This document shows positions 7,727 through 15,173 of a stretch of DNA of 20,724 nucleotides, piece after piece. The stretch lies in NCBI GenBank assembly GCA_964617665.1, contig CAZUAH010000233.1:1-20724 (forward strand), read 5' to 3'. The notes under the pieces are model-generated. The model was given only the letters and a program-made list of their open reading frames with translations, searched no databases and was not told the origin of the DNA. Source of the DNA: JADHUC01 sp964617665 (GTDB lineage Bacteria > Planctomycetota > Planctomycetia > Pirellulales > Pirellulaceae). The translations under genes were made by a program, and so were the position numbers. Within the stretch, counting starts at the first letter, position 1. Each line of letters opens with the position of its first letter.

Positions 7727-8593
7727 ATGCGACAAACGATGCGAACTACTTCTGTACTTTTCGCCGCTTTGTTCCTGCTTACCACGACGGCATGCCAGGA
7801 TAGTGGACAGCAACCAAGTGGGCCGGAGACGAGCGGTTCGGCAAACACTACGACAGGTGCTGTCTCAGCTTCCGACACGGCAGGCGACAAGCCAGAGCCC
7901 GGAGATGCTTCGTCGGACAAGCCCATTACGATTCTCTGCGGCTCCTCGTTCCGGCCACCGATGGAGAAGCTCACTGAGATGTATGAAGAGGAAACGGGAG
8001 GCCGCACCGAGTTGTCCTTTGGAGGTTCCGAGGACCATCTGCCCAACGTCCAGACCAAAGCGATCGGCGATGTTTACGTGACACACTCGCCGTTCCAGCA
8101 GTACACACGCGACGCCGATGCGCTATTGCGCGAGGTGGAAGTGGGATTCCTGGCTCCGGTGCTGGTCGTCCAGAAAGGAAACCCGAAGGAAATCAAGTCG
8201 ATTGATGATCTCGCCAAGCCGGAGCTTCAGGTGCTGCTGACCAATCCCGATTTTTCCACCTGTGGCGAGATGACTTTCGCGTTGCTGGAAAAGAAGGAAA
8301 TCAAAGAGGCCGTGCTGAAGAACGTGGGGAACGCCATGTTCAAGCATCACTCGGAAATCGGCAACAAAATGAAGCTGGGCTTTGGTGACGCGGGAATCAT
8401 GTGGAATGGCGTGGCCAACAATTTCCTTGACGCCATCGAAGTCGTCCCAGCCCCGTACGAGTATGACGACGAGATCCGGGTGAGCGTAATGGGACTGTCT
8501 TACACCGAACAGCCCGAACAGGTTCAGAACTTCTTGGGCTTTGTCGAGACCCACGGCCAGGAGGTCTTCAAGGAATTCGGCTACGTCAAGTGA
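7727..8593 (+). CDS. ModA-like substrate-binding lipoprotein
   Basis: 288 residues. The signal peptide (about 5-20) ends in LTTTAC, giving a lipid-modified Cys23, followed by a Ser/Thr/Gly/Asp-rich linker (24-65). The binding-protein fold starts at ITILCGSSFRPPMEKLTEMY, and LSFGGSEDHLPNVQTKAIGD, VLVVQKGNP and GIMWNGVANN follow the order seen in molybdate-binding ModA and related type II periplasmic binding proteins. No ABC permease or ATPase gene accompanies it, so it may be a carrier or sensor rather than an importer part. It follows the cytochrome b/EB_dh gene by 75 bp on the same strand; because EB_dh proteins belong with molybdoenzymes, a molybdate or other oxyanion ligand is a fair guess. 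AAGGAG (7711-7716) serves the ATG at 7727; an in-frame TTG at 7721 is less likely. Confidence 0.85.
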   Translation: MRQTMRTTSVLFAALFLLTTTACQDSGQQPSGPETSGSANTTTGAVSASDTAGDKPEPGDASSDKPITILCGSSFRPPMEKLTEMYEEETGGRTELSFGGSEDHLPNVQTKAIGDVYVTHSPFQQYTRDADALLREVEVGFLAPVLVVQKGNPKEIKSIDDLAKPELQVLLTNPDFSTCGEMTFALLEKKEIKEAVLKNVGNAMFKHHSEIGNKMKLGFGDAGIMWNGVANNFLDAIEVVPAPYEYDDEIRVSVMGLSYTEQPEQVQNFLGFVETHGQEVFKEFGYVK

Positions 8594-8616
8594 TACGGCG
8601 GGTTCATACTTGCGCA

Positions 8617-8655
8617 AGCGGGGTATCTGGGAGCGATCCAGCCGGGGAGCCCGCT
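8617..8655. terminator. Possible compound hairpin between convergent genes
   Basis: AGCGGG (8617-8622) pairs with CCCGCT (8650-8655), and between them CTGG and CCAG can pair around a GAGCGAT loop. It sits between the stops of two convergent genes, where a bidirectional terminator is expected, but the stem is short and no T-run follows on either strand. Confidence 0.25.
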
Positions 8656-10775
8656 CAAAACATGACACATACCAAAGCGGCCGTTCCTCGCAAGTAAAGG
8701 CGGTTGCCGACCAATGCCGGGTGGGAGTAGATTTCCTCATCGAGAGAAAGGCCGAACGGCTTGCGTCGTGACTTAAGTTGCGGCTCGGCTCCGGAGATGT
8801 CGAACAGAAGCAACTCGCCGGAATAGCTAGCAACTAGCAACCGTCGGCCAGCCGTGTCGGCGATCAGCGACACGTGCTGTGCAAACGCTTCATCCCGGGT
8901 CGACCAAGCGGTCTTCAAGCCGTCGGCCAGATCGAGACGAAATAGTTCGTCGCCAGATGTGCAGTAGGCGAAACCGTTCACGGCAACTGGAGTCACCGTG
9001 TCGGGTGTCACTTCCTCGTTCATAGCGATCGGCTCCGCCGCGAGAATTCCGTGGTTATCGAACTCGTACAGCCGCATCGCGTTGTTTTCCGTTACGACCA
9101 GCAGGCGTCGCTCGTCCACGACAACTGGCGTTGGCACATTGTAGTCCCCGTCGTATTCCGGCCGGACGTTCCACAGCAATTCTCCCGACTCGATGTCCCA
9201 GCCGCTAAGAGATTCGCTCTGGTAGCCGATGACCTGATTCCTGCCGCCGAACCGGCCCGCGATGCAGGAAGCATATCCCGTGCCTTTCCCCGGGGCGGTC
9301 CAGATTGGCTTCAGAGAATCGAACTCAAGTGCCACCAACGAAGTCTTGGCTCCACAAACGTTCACAATCAGCTTGTCGTCAGCGATCAATGGTGTGGATG
9401 CGACACCCCAGGTGGCCAATTCGAATTCGCCAGCCATGAACTCCGTACGAGTTCCGTCGACTGTCCGCTCGATAGGTGCCGAATCACCGCTCGGCAAATC
9501 GCACACAAACAGTGCTCCGAAAGCGTCAAGCGTGTACGCGCGATCGTCGTTGATGACCGGAGTTGCACGAACCGACTTTCCGTAGTCGATCGAAGGGTCC
9601 GGTTGCGCGCCTGGCGGACGAATCAGGTCCGCCGATAATATGCGCGTTCCCGTATTCGCATCAAACACCTTCAGGCGATCGCGATCTTTGGAAGGGGCAC
9701 GGTCGGTCACGATAACCATGCGTTCCGTTGCCGCAACACCGCCCAGTCCGTTGTCTTCCAGCGGCGCCGTCCAGGCGGTGTGCATCTGATCTAGGGTATC
9801 CGGAAGGGATGGAACTAGCCCATCGCGATTGGGACCACGGACATCCGACCATCCGAGTCGGGTTGCCGTCTCGTCTTTGGCTGGCGCAAATGCCTTGAAG
9901 CCGTTCTTTGATTCCAGCAGCTTCAACAATGTCGGAAACCTATTCGCGGCCAGTAGTTGCCGCCGGACATCGTCGCGCAGTTCACTGGGCATATCCTCGG
10001 TAGCGAAGACCGTGATGAATGGAACTGGTTCCGTCTTGCCGATCACTCGCAGGGAACCTGCCGGAATGGTATGGCACCCTTCAAGCAGCACCTTGGCATA
10101 GTCGGATATCACAGCGACTGCTTTGTCGTTGTCGGCCAGCTTCATCAACTGATTCGCCGCGTCGGTGCACGATTCCACCGTTTCAAGATTTCCGCTACGA
10201 AGTCCTTGCAGGCCCGCTTCACGCAACCGAGCCACGGCCGCAGCGTGCTTCTCGTCGCAGCTGGCGGGACCAAACAGGACACGGTAGCCCGTCAGATCCT
10301 CCAGCGATTTGGCTGCGTTCGCCTTGCGCACGACAAAAAGGCCCTGCAAGGTGGTCTCGCCCTGCAGGTCGGCCAACGAAGCGATCGGGTGAATTTCCCG
10401 ATCCAACTGCTTCGCCTGATGGAGCACGTCGGAGTGCTTGCCGACAATCAGGTGGATTGGCGCGTCATCACTCCAATAGGCCGACAACTTCTTGCCGCAG
10501 ATCGTCGAGCAAGGTCGACCAAGCCGCCGCTCAAGGACCATGGCCAGCGCCTCGTAACGGCGCTGCGCGAATCCCGCCACGCATTCGCACGCCAACTCCT
10601 TGGCCAGCGGATCCGTCACAAGAATGCAGACCCGTGATTCCGGCGGTGAATCCTCCCGGGCGGCACTATCCGCCGCCCGGAGAGTGCCCAAAGAGGCAGC
10701 GCCGACAACGATCGACGCTGCGAGCAACGACAACGGTCCGCTGCGCAGAAAAAGAGCCGTCAACATCGTTCTCAT
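8655..10775 (-). CDS. PhnD-like binding domain fused to PQQ-like beta-propeller, secreted
   Basis: 706 residues. After a signal peptide (about 1-34, ending LRAADS) the first half (about 45-300) looks like a type II periplasmic binding domain of the phosphonate/phosphate PhnD kind: SRVCILVTDPLAKE, LKxL-like VLERRLGRP, SLEDLTGYRVLFGPASCDEK, DKAVAVISDYAKVLLEG and FITVFATEDMPSELRDDVRR. The second half (about 310-706) begins RGPNRDGLVPSLP, the classic start of PQQ-like (BamB-type) propellers in planctomycetes, followed by repeated blades such as VKVFDANTG-like RLKVFDANTG, GWDIESGELLWNV and LLLFDISG. Cysteines are common in the binding half (C50, C63, C65, C89, C93, C173). The ATG at 10775 follows the upstream stop by 7 bp; the frame extends to 10805, overlapping it. 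It is co-transcribed with the propeller gene at 10783-12282. The ligand is unknown. Confidence 0.85.
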   Translation of the reverse strand: MRTMLTALFLRSGPLSLLAASIVVGAASLGTLRAADSAAREDSPPESRVCILVTDPLAKELACECVAGFAQRRYEALAMVLERRLGRPCSTICGKKLSAYWSDDAPIHLIVGKHSDVLHQAKQLDREIHPIASLADLQGETTLQGLFVVRKANAAKSLEDLTGYRVLFGPASCDEKHAAAVARLREAGLQGLRSGNLETVESCTDAANQLMKLADNDKAVAVISDYAKVLLEGCHTIPAGSLRVIGKTEPVPFITVFATEDMPSELRDDVRRQLLAANRFPTLLKLLESKNGFKAFAPAKDETATRLGWSDVRGPNRDGLVPSLPDTLDQMHTAWTAPLEDNGLGGVAATERMVIVTDRAPSKDRDRLKVFDANTGTRILSADLIRPPGAQPDPSIDYGKSVRATPVINDDRAYTLDAFGALFVCDLPSGDSAPIERTVDGTRTEFMAGEFELATWGVASTPLIADDKLIVNVCGAKTSLVALEFDSLKPIWTAPGKGTGYASCIAGRFGGRNQVIGYQSESLSGWDIESGELLWNVRPEYDGDYNVPTPVVVDERRLLVVTENNAMRLYEFDNHGILAAEPIAMNEEVTPDTVTPVAVNGFAYCTSGDELFRLDLADGLKTAWSTRDEAFAQHVSLIADTAGRRLLVASYSGELLLFDISGAEPQLKSRRKPFGLSLDEEIYSHPALVGNRLYLRGTAALVCVMF

Positions 10776-10782
10776 CGTCTGT

Positions 10783-12282
10783 CTATCCCTGTTGCTTTGG
10801 TGCAAAGACGTAGATTGCGTTCTCGCTCGGACTCAGAAGGAAGACCTTCTCGCCGCACAGATCCACCGAAACGCGAACGCATCCTGTGTCATAGACCGGG
10901 AAGCAGACGACGTTCTGGAACTTGCCGTCGAGGGAGAATCGCTTGACGCAAACTGGCGGTCCCGATTCGGAGCAATAGGCAAATCCGTCCTCGCCGAATC
11001 GCATGTTCTTCGGCTCACAGCAACCGCCGAAGCCGTCGGCAGCCTCCCTGTCGCGCTTGCCGAACTTGCTCAACTCGTTACCATCTCGGTCGTAGCGATA
11101 GACCTTATGCTGCGTATTCATGGGAATCCAAAGTTCGCCACCATGCGTTTGGCAATCCATCTGCCCGCAGCATCCGCGTAGTCCCTGGACAAGCAGCTTC
11201 GCGTCCTGGAAGTCGTGATTTGTGCGCCACGCGTTGAAACTGTAGCCCGGGCCCGAGCAGACAATGAACAAGTCCTTCTCGGCAACAGCGATACCGGTGA
11301 AAGTCGCCGTTCGGGATGCGGTCTTCATCCGGCTCCGGATCTTCTCTGCCAGTTTCTCCTCGCCGCCATACTGCCGGTCCATTGTCTTTTGGTACGCCTT
11401 CACGGCTTCGGCCTGTATCACGAGCGGCGTTCCGTCCTTAAACGCAAGCCGGATGCCATCTTCGCCCGAACTCATACCACTGACGACGCTGAGTGGAGAA
11501 CTCAACCGGAGCAGGCCTTCGTCTTTCGGCTGCTCCTCAGCCTTCTCCTCTTCGGCACCCTTCTCCCCGGCTTTCTGCTCCTCGGCAAGCTTCTTCTCGA
11601 TCTCGGCCAACTGAGATTTGAGCCCACTCAGGTAGGCCTCGAACGTCTTCTTCTGCGAATCGACCTGCGCTTGGACAGCCTTTTCGATCTCCTCGTCCGT
11701 CATGGGACGGGGGAACTGCTGAGTCGCCAGAACGCTGCCAGCCGGACTGAGCTTCGCCAACTGCCCTTCACCGCCGACCACGATTGTGCCCTTTGCCTTG
11801 CACACGCCAATCGCCTGCGGAGAAAAATCGAGGTTCCACGTATCGACCAGCTTCCCTTCCTGCGAAAACACCCGCATCTTGCTGTCGTTGCAGCAAGCCA
11901 GCACCTGTCCTTTGGAATCCAAGCAGAAGTTGTTAAGCTTCGATTCGACCTTGAAGCGACGGATCTGGTCATGCGTCGGTCGCCACTTCGCATCTTTCAT
12001 CAGACGTTCGCGCTGCTCTTTCGCCTGACGTTTGCGGCGCGATTCGACATCCGTCGTCGCAATCGTCGTACTCTCCGTGGCTTCCTTGGCCGTTTCCGTG
12101 GCGGATTCGTCTTTGGTCAGTTCGTCCGCAAGTTTGTTCAGATCATCGTCTGCCGACTTGGCCTCCTCGGTTGGGGCCTCCGCCGCCGTGGTTGCAGGGA
12201 CGGCATAGACCACCAACAAGGCAACGCCAAGAAACGCCAAAATCGAACACAAAACACTTCGCACATGTCGTTCTCCACCCAT
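10783..12282 (-). CDS. Cysteine-rich secreted/anchored beta-propeller protein with inserted coiled coil
   Basis: 499 residues. A hydrophobic segment (about 9-30) acts as signal peptide or anchor, then an acidic Ala/Glu/Thr-rich stretch (35-80) and a basic segment. Propeller-like strands occur at about 110-190 (VESKLNNFCLDSKGQVLACC, KLSPAGSVLATQQF) and 330-495 (NHL/SMP-30-like, for example KVYRYDRDGNELSKFGKRD). A Lys/Glu coiled coil of about 60 residues (195-256) interrupts the propeller. It has about 16 cysteines, with CC pairs in LACCND, RGCCGQMDC and GGCCEPKN, suggesting disulfides, metal or haem binding. No CxxCH motif is present. GAGGAG precedes two ATGs; the second (12282) has the better spacing. 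It is 7 bp upstream of the binding-domain/PQQ gene. I do not recognise a named family. Confidence 0.75.
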   Translation of the reverse strand: MGGERHVRSVLCSILAFLGVALLVVYAVPATTAAEAPTEEAKSADDDLNKLADELTKDESATETAKEATESTTIATTDVESRRKRQAKEQRERLMKDAKWRPTHDQIRRFKVESKLNNFCLDSKGQVLACCNDSKMRVFSQEGKLVDTWNLDFSPQAIGVCKAKGTIVVGGEGQLAKLSPAGSVLATQQFPRPMTDEEIEKAVQAQVDSQKKTFEAYLSGLKSQLAEIEKKLAEEQKAGEKGAEEEKAEEQPKDEGLLRLSSPLSVVSGMSSGEDGIRLAFKDGTPLVIQAEAVKAYQKTMDRQYGGEEKLAEKIRSRMKTASRTATFTGIAVAEKDLFIVCSGPGYSFNAWRTNHDFQDAKLLVQGLRGCCGQMDCQTHGGELWIPMNTQHKVYRYDRDGNELSKFGKRDREAADGFGGCCEPKNMRFGEDGFAYCSESGPPVCVKRFSLDGKFQNVVCFPVYDTGCVRVSVDLCGEKVFLLSPSENAIYVFAPKQQG

Positions 12283-12341
12283 CATTCGTCTCCTCTCACT
12301 GGTTCAGAAGTTTGTCTCGTTTCGATCGTCCATATCACGAA

Positions 12342-12482
12342 TCAGTTTTCGAGCCGCAGACTGCGACAACTCAAGCCTGATACGCGCGCAGTGGTCGGCG
12401 CCAGTCCGGCGTCGATCAATGCGGATACCAGCGCATCCAAAGTCGGGGCGTCGTCGTTCTTGCCACGGCAGCAAACTGTCAT
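12342..12482 (-). CDS. Possible small 46-residue protein, MTVCCRGKN start
   Basis: The ORF begins at an ATG preceded by GAGGGG about 7 bases upstream and encodes MTVCCRGKNDDAPTLDALVS and a further 26 residues with a helix-like LVSALIDAGL stretch and one more cysteine. It lies 59 bp upstream of the cysteine-rich propeller gene on the same strand and could be the first gene of that operon. The initial C-C-R-G-K resembles the start of thioredoxin-fold [2Fe-2S] ferredoxin or DUF1636-like small proteins, but it is far too short for either, so it may be a broken gene or a chance ORF. Confidence 0.35.
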   Translation of the reverse strand: MTVCCRGKNDDAPTLDALVSALIDAGLAPTTARVSGLSCRSLRLEN

Positions 12483-13780
12483 TCTGTTACCCCTCACGAG
12501 CAATCAAGATTCCCTGGGGGATCTCGCCAGCGTGGGCCAAGTCGCGACAGGTCCCCGTCCGGGCCGTCGTACAACGTTCGAGCGTCAGCAAGACCAATCC
12601 CTACCGTACTTTTCATAGGCCGTCTCCGCGCAGGTAGAATAGGGGGCAAATGATGCACGCAGCGGCGCGCCACTCATTAGGCCCCAGCCGCCAGATGAAT
12701 GCTGGGACAGGAAGAAAGGCAGGCACGGGAGTGCAGGTCACGCCGAACCGTCGGGGCCGCCATCGCTCTGTCACGAGCGCTCTTAGAGAATTGCCAACTT
12801 CAATCAGAAGGCGCGCACGTGCGACTGCCTGCGAATAGCGAGTCGCATTTCCTGGCAATCGGCTTGTGCGATCGTGCGCCATGCTCGAGCGTCTCTGACG
12901 CCGAAAGCACGTGAGGCAACGGCAATGCCATTTCGGTCATCGCCGGCTTGTATCCTTGGCACTCGGCACGAGTACCGCTGGACGCCGCCTCAGCGGTACT
13001 CCGGGCCAATCGGGCTAAACGCCTCGGTCAGTCGGTTGGTTGTTTTCAGATTCAGCCACATCGTGTCTCACCTCGCTGTTTCTCGTCAGATGGCTAGGCA
13101 GAGCGCCAATTCACGCCTCCATTGCGGACGGTCGAACCGCAAGGAGCTTCGATTGCCTATCCCAACAAGAATACGCGCTGATATCATGTTACACGCACAC
13201 ACGCGTCAATCAACCAAGGTAGCGAACTTCTCGATTCAGAATTTTGGTATCTCGTCCCGTCGGCTGACGTCTCCCACGCTACCGGTGCGCGCGACGGCGA
13301 CACATGCGCGAGCGATCTGCCAGGCCACCCACTCCCACCACGCTACGATGTGCCTTGAAGATTAGCACGAGCTCAAGATCAACACCGAGAACCGGTCCAG
13401 GGCTGCCAAACCCAACCGGATCTTGCCTCAGTGTTCGAGACGTGCAGCATGCGCTGCGTCGTGGTACATCGGTTCGCCATATCGCTTCACGCCGAATGAC
13501 CGAAGAGTGTCCTAGGCATCTTTCGAGGCGAGGACGGCGAGGAAATTGCTCGACGAAACGCTTTTGCGGCGTGGTAACACATTCGGGCTGGCGGAGGTTG
13601 TGGTGGACATTTACCAGAATCGCATCTCCCTGGAGCAGGTGTTCCGCCTCGTTTGCACGTCTCGTTTGATTGCTCGTTCGGGAATTCGACCGATTTTTCG
13701 CGATCCAGGGGAGCGAGTTGGGGCTCAAGCCGTGCCAGCGATCGGTGATCACACCCTACCTATCGGAGATTCCCTATGCG
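12483..13780. other. 1.3-kb region without a recognisable gene
   Basis: Several open frames of 60-160 codons exist on both strands, but their products are rich in Arg, Ser, His and Cys, lack family motifs and overlap each other, as expected for non-coding DNA of high G+C content. I saw no tRNA or other standard RNA gene. The clear structural element is the hairpin at 12970-13001. The region separates the propeller operon from the FG-GAP-like gene, both transcribed leftward, and could hold decayed genes, a promoter, or an unrecognised RNA. Confidence 0.5.
12970..13001. repeat. 10-bp perfect stem, 12-base loop hairpin
   Basis: GAGTACCGCT (12970-12979) is the exact reverse complement of AGCGGTACTC (12992-13001), separated by 12 bases. 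No T-run follows on either strand, so it is not a typical intrinsic terminator. It lies in an otherwise featureless region and may be a protein-binding or RNA element. Confidence 0.6.
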
Positions 13781-14863
13781 TCATTCTCCAAAATAGATTT
13801 CGACCAGCCGTCCCCCGTGTCCACACGTGATCAGTTCGGGGCCGGGGTGTACTGGATCGAATTCTCCCGCCAGAAGGTAGTGCAGCGGCCGGCCATCGCT
13901 GTACAGGAGCCGCGATCTCCAGTAGTCGCCGGAGGTGCGCACGAATTGTGTGACGTTTCCCGAGTATCCACACGCATACGCTTCTTCGCCGGGCGAAGTC
14001 GGATCAACATCCCCCAATACGACACCGCGAATCTTGGCCGTGTCGCGGCCGAGGAGGTCTGCTTCCCAACGACCGCCTTTGTGGTTTGCAAGCGTCACCT
14101 TCCCCCCGTCGCCCCCGATCAAGATGCCACCCTTGCCCGCCGCCACGCGGCTTTGGCCAAGGCGATCGACATAGATCGTCTGATGGTGCCAACCCAACGT
14201 GCCTTCCCACAGAACCTGAGGCCGTCCATCCGAACCCGTGACGACCACTTCCAAGCCAGGCCGCTCGGAGATGATGTCAGCAGCCATCGCAATTTTCAGC
14301 CGATCATTGGCAACGTAGATCGTTTCGTGTTCCCACGTCGTGCCGTTTTGGTGTAACAGTTGCACGCGGTGGTTGAAGCCGGCTGCAATCACTTCGTTGC
14401 CCTCGTGCCTTGCGGAGACGTCGCCAACGGCCACTCCGTGGATCATGTGGTCGTCCTGAAAGATTGCTCGGCTGGACCAAGTATCGCCGTCCTTCCAGAT
14501 CATGACGACTTGCCCGGGCCCTTCGCGCGATTCCGGTCCTTCGACCATTCCAACGCCGACCAGTTCGTTTCCCGGATGCCCCGAGTCGACATCCCCGATC
14601 GCACACATGATCAGCTCGCCCTTCCCAGCGTAGATTCGCTCGGGTTTCCATTCCCCGTTAACGCGCCGGACGAGCCACACTTCGCCGGCATCATTCACTA
14701 CGGCCACTTCGTTGCCGGGTGACTCGGGATCCAAGTCTCCGATTGCAGCCCCACCCATCCCGTGCTCGGATTGCATCAGAATCTGGCATTTCCACGGCTC
14801 CGCCATCGCACGGGACGAAAGCGTCCCGGCAAGCAGAGCAACGATCAGTGAAGTGGTTCTCAT
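13781..14863 (-). CDS. Secreted FG-GAP/VCBS-like beta-propeller protein
   Basis: 360 residues. The signal peptide (1-20) ends in SRAMA before EPW. The mature protein is built from about six similar blades, each with a calcium-loop-like motif: GDLDPESPGNEV (42-53), GDVDSGHPGNEL (90-101), GDVSARHEGNEV (147-158), ADIISERPGLEV (195-206), GDVDPTSPGEEA (284-295) and GEFDPVHPGPEL (333-344). The D-x-D-x-x-x-x-G-NE pattern and the spacing of about 50 match integrin alpha / FG-GAP propeller repeats. GGAGG (complement of 14871-14875) lies 7 bases before the ATG. It is divergent from the rubredoxin operon, sharing a 310-bp intergenic region. It probably acts outside the cytoplasm in protein or ligand binding; there is no enzymatic motif. 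Confidence 0.8.
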   Translation of the reverse strand: MRTTSLIVALLAGTLSSRAMAEPWKCQILMQSEHGMGGAAIGDLDPESPGNEVAVVNDAGEVWLVRRVNGEWKPERIYAGKGELIMCAIGDVDSGHPGNELVGVGMVEGPESREGPGQVVMIWKDGDTWSSRAIFQDDHMIHGVAVGDVSARHEGNEVIAAGFNHRVQLLHQNGTTWEHETIYVANDRLKIAMAADIISERPGLEVVVTGSDGRPQVLWEGTLGWHHQTIYVDRLGQSRVAAGKGGILIGGDGGKVTLANHKGGRWEADLLGRDTAKIRGVVLGDVDPTSPGEEAYACGYSGNVTQFVRTSGDYWRSRLLYSDGRPLHYLLAGEFDPVHPGPELITCGHGGRLVEIYFGE

Positions 14864-15173
14864 GTTGTGTCCTCCAGTGGCCTACAGTCCGCCGACGTCG
14901 ATTCGCTCGCGATGCCGACACCGCGAATCGATCCGCTAGGTCAATATATGCGGTACGTGAGAGAGTTGGTAGTCGCACGGTTCACAAACGATCGCAGACG
15001 TGCTACCGTATTGGCATCCCCTCTTCATTCGCTGATGTCACGCGCTGCAATCCATCTAGGTTAACAAGTGTGTGCAGTGGTAGTTGGCTGCGGAAATTGG
15101 TCAGGACGACACCGCACTGCGAAGACGCCGAGCGATCCTTCCGCCAGAGTCTCTTGTCGCGAGGTAGAGTGCC
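14864..15173. other. Divergent intergenic region upstream of the rubredoxin-cytochrome operon
   Basis: 310 bp between the leftward FG-GAP-like gene and the rightward rubredoxin fusion, expected to hold both promoters. GAGG (15161-15164) is the likely ribosome-binding site for the ATG at 15174. I found no convincing operator or riboswitch. Confidence 0.5.

Noticed and set aside
11215..12618. 467-codon plus-strand frame opposite the cysteine-rich propeller gene
   Set aside because: It is the antisense shadow of a real gene; its Leu/Arg-rich product has no recognisable domains.
12874..13365. 163-codon plus-strand frame
   Set aside because: Composition is skewed to Ser, Arg, His and Thr, there is no family motif, and it overlaps alternative frames; likely chance in non-coding DNA.
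13279..13752. 157-codon minus-strand frame downstream of the FG-GAP-like gene
   Set aside because: The product is Arg/Ser/His-rich without hydrophobic core pattern or known motif, the frame overlaps others on the plus strand, and no good ribosome-binding site was seen.
13546..13830. Plus-strand frame with AEVVVDIYQNRISLEQVFRL
   Set aside because: The opening looks protein-like, but the rest decays and the frame runs antisense into the FG-GAP-like gene; support is too weak to call a gene.
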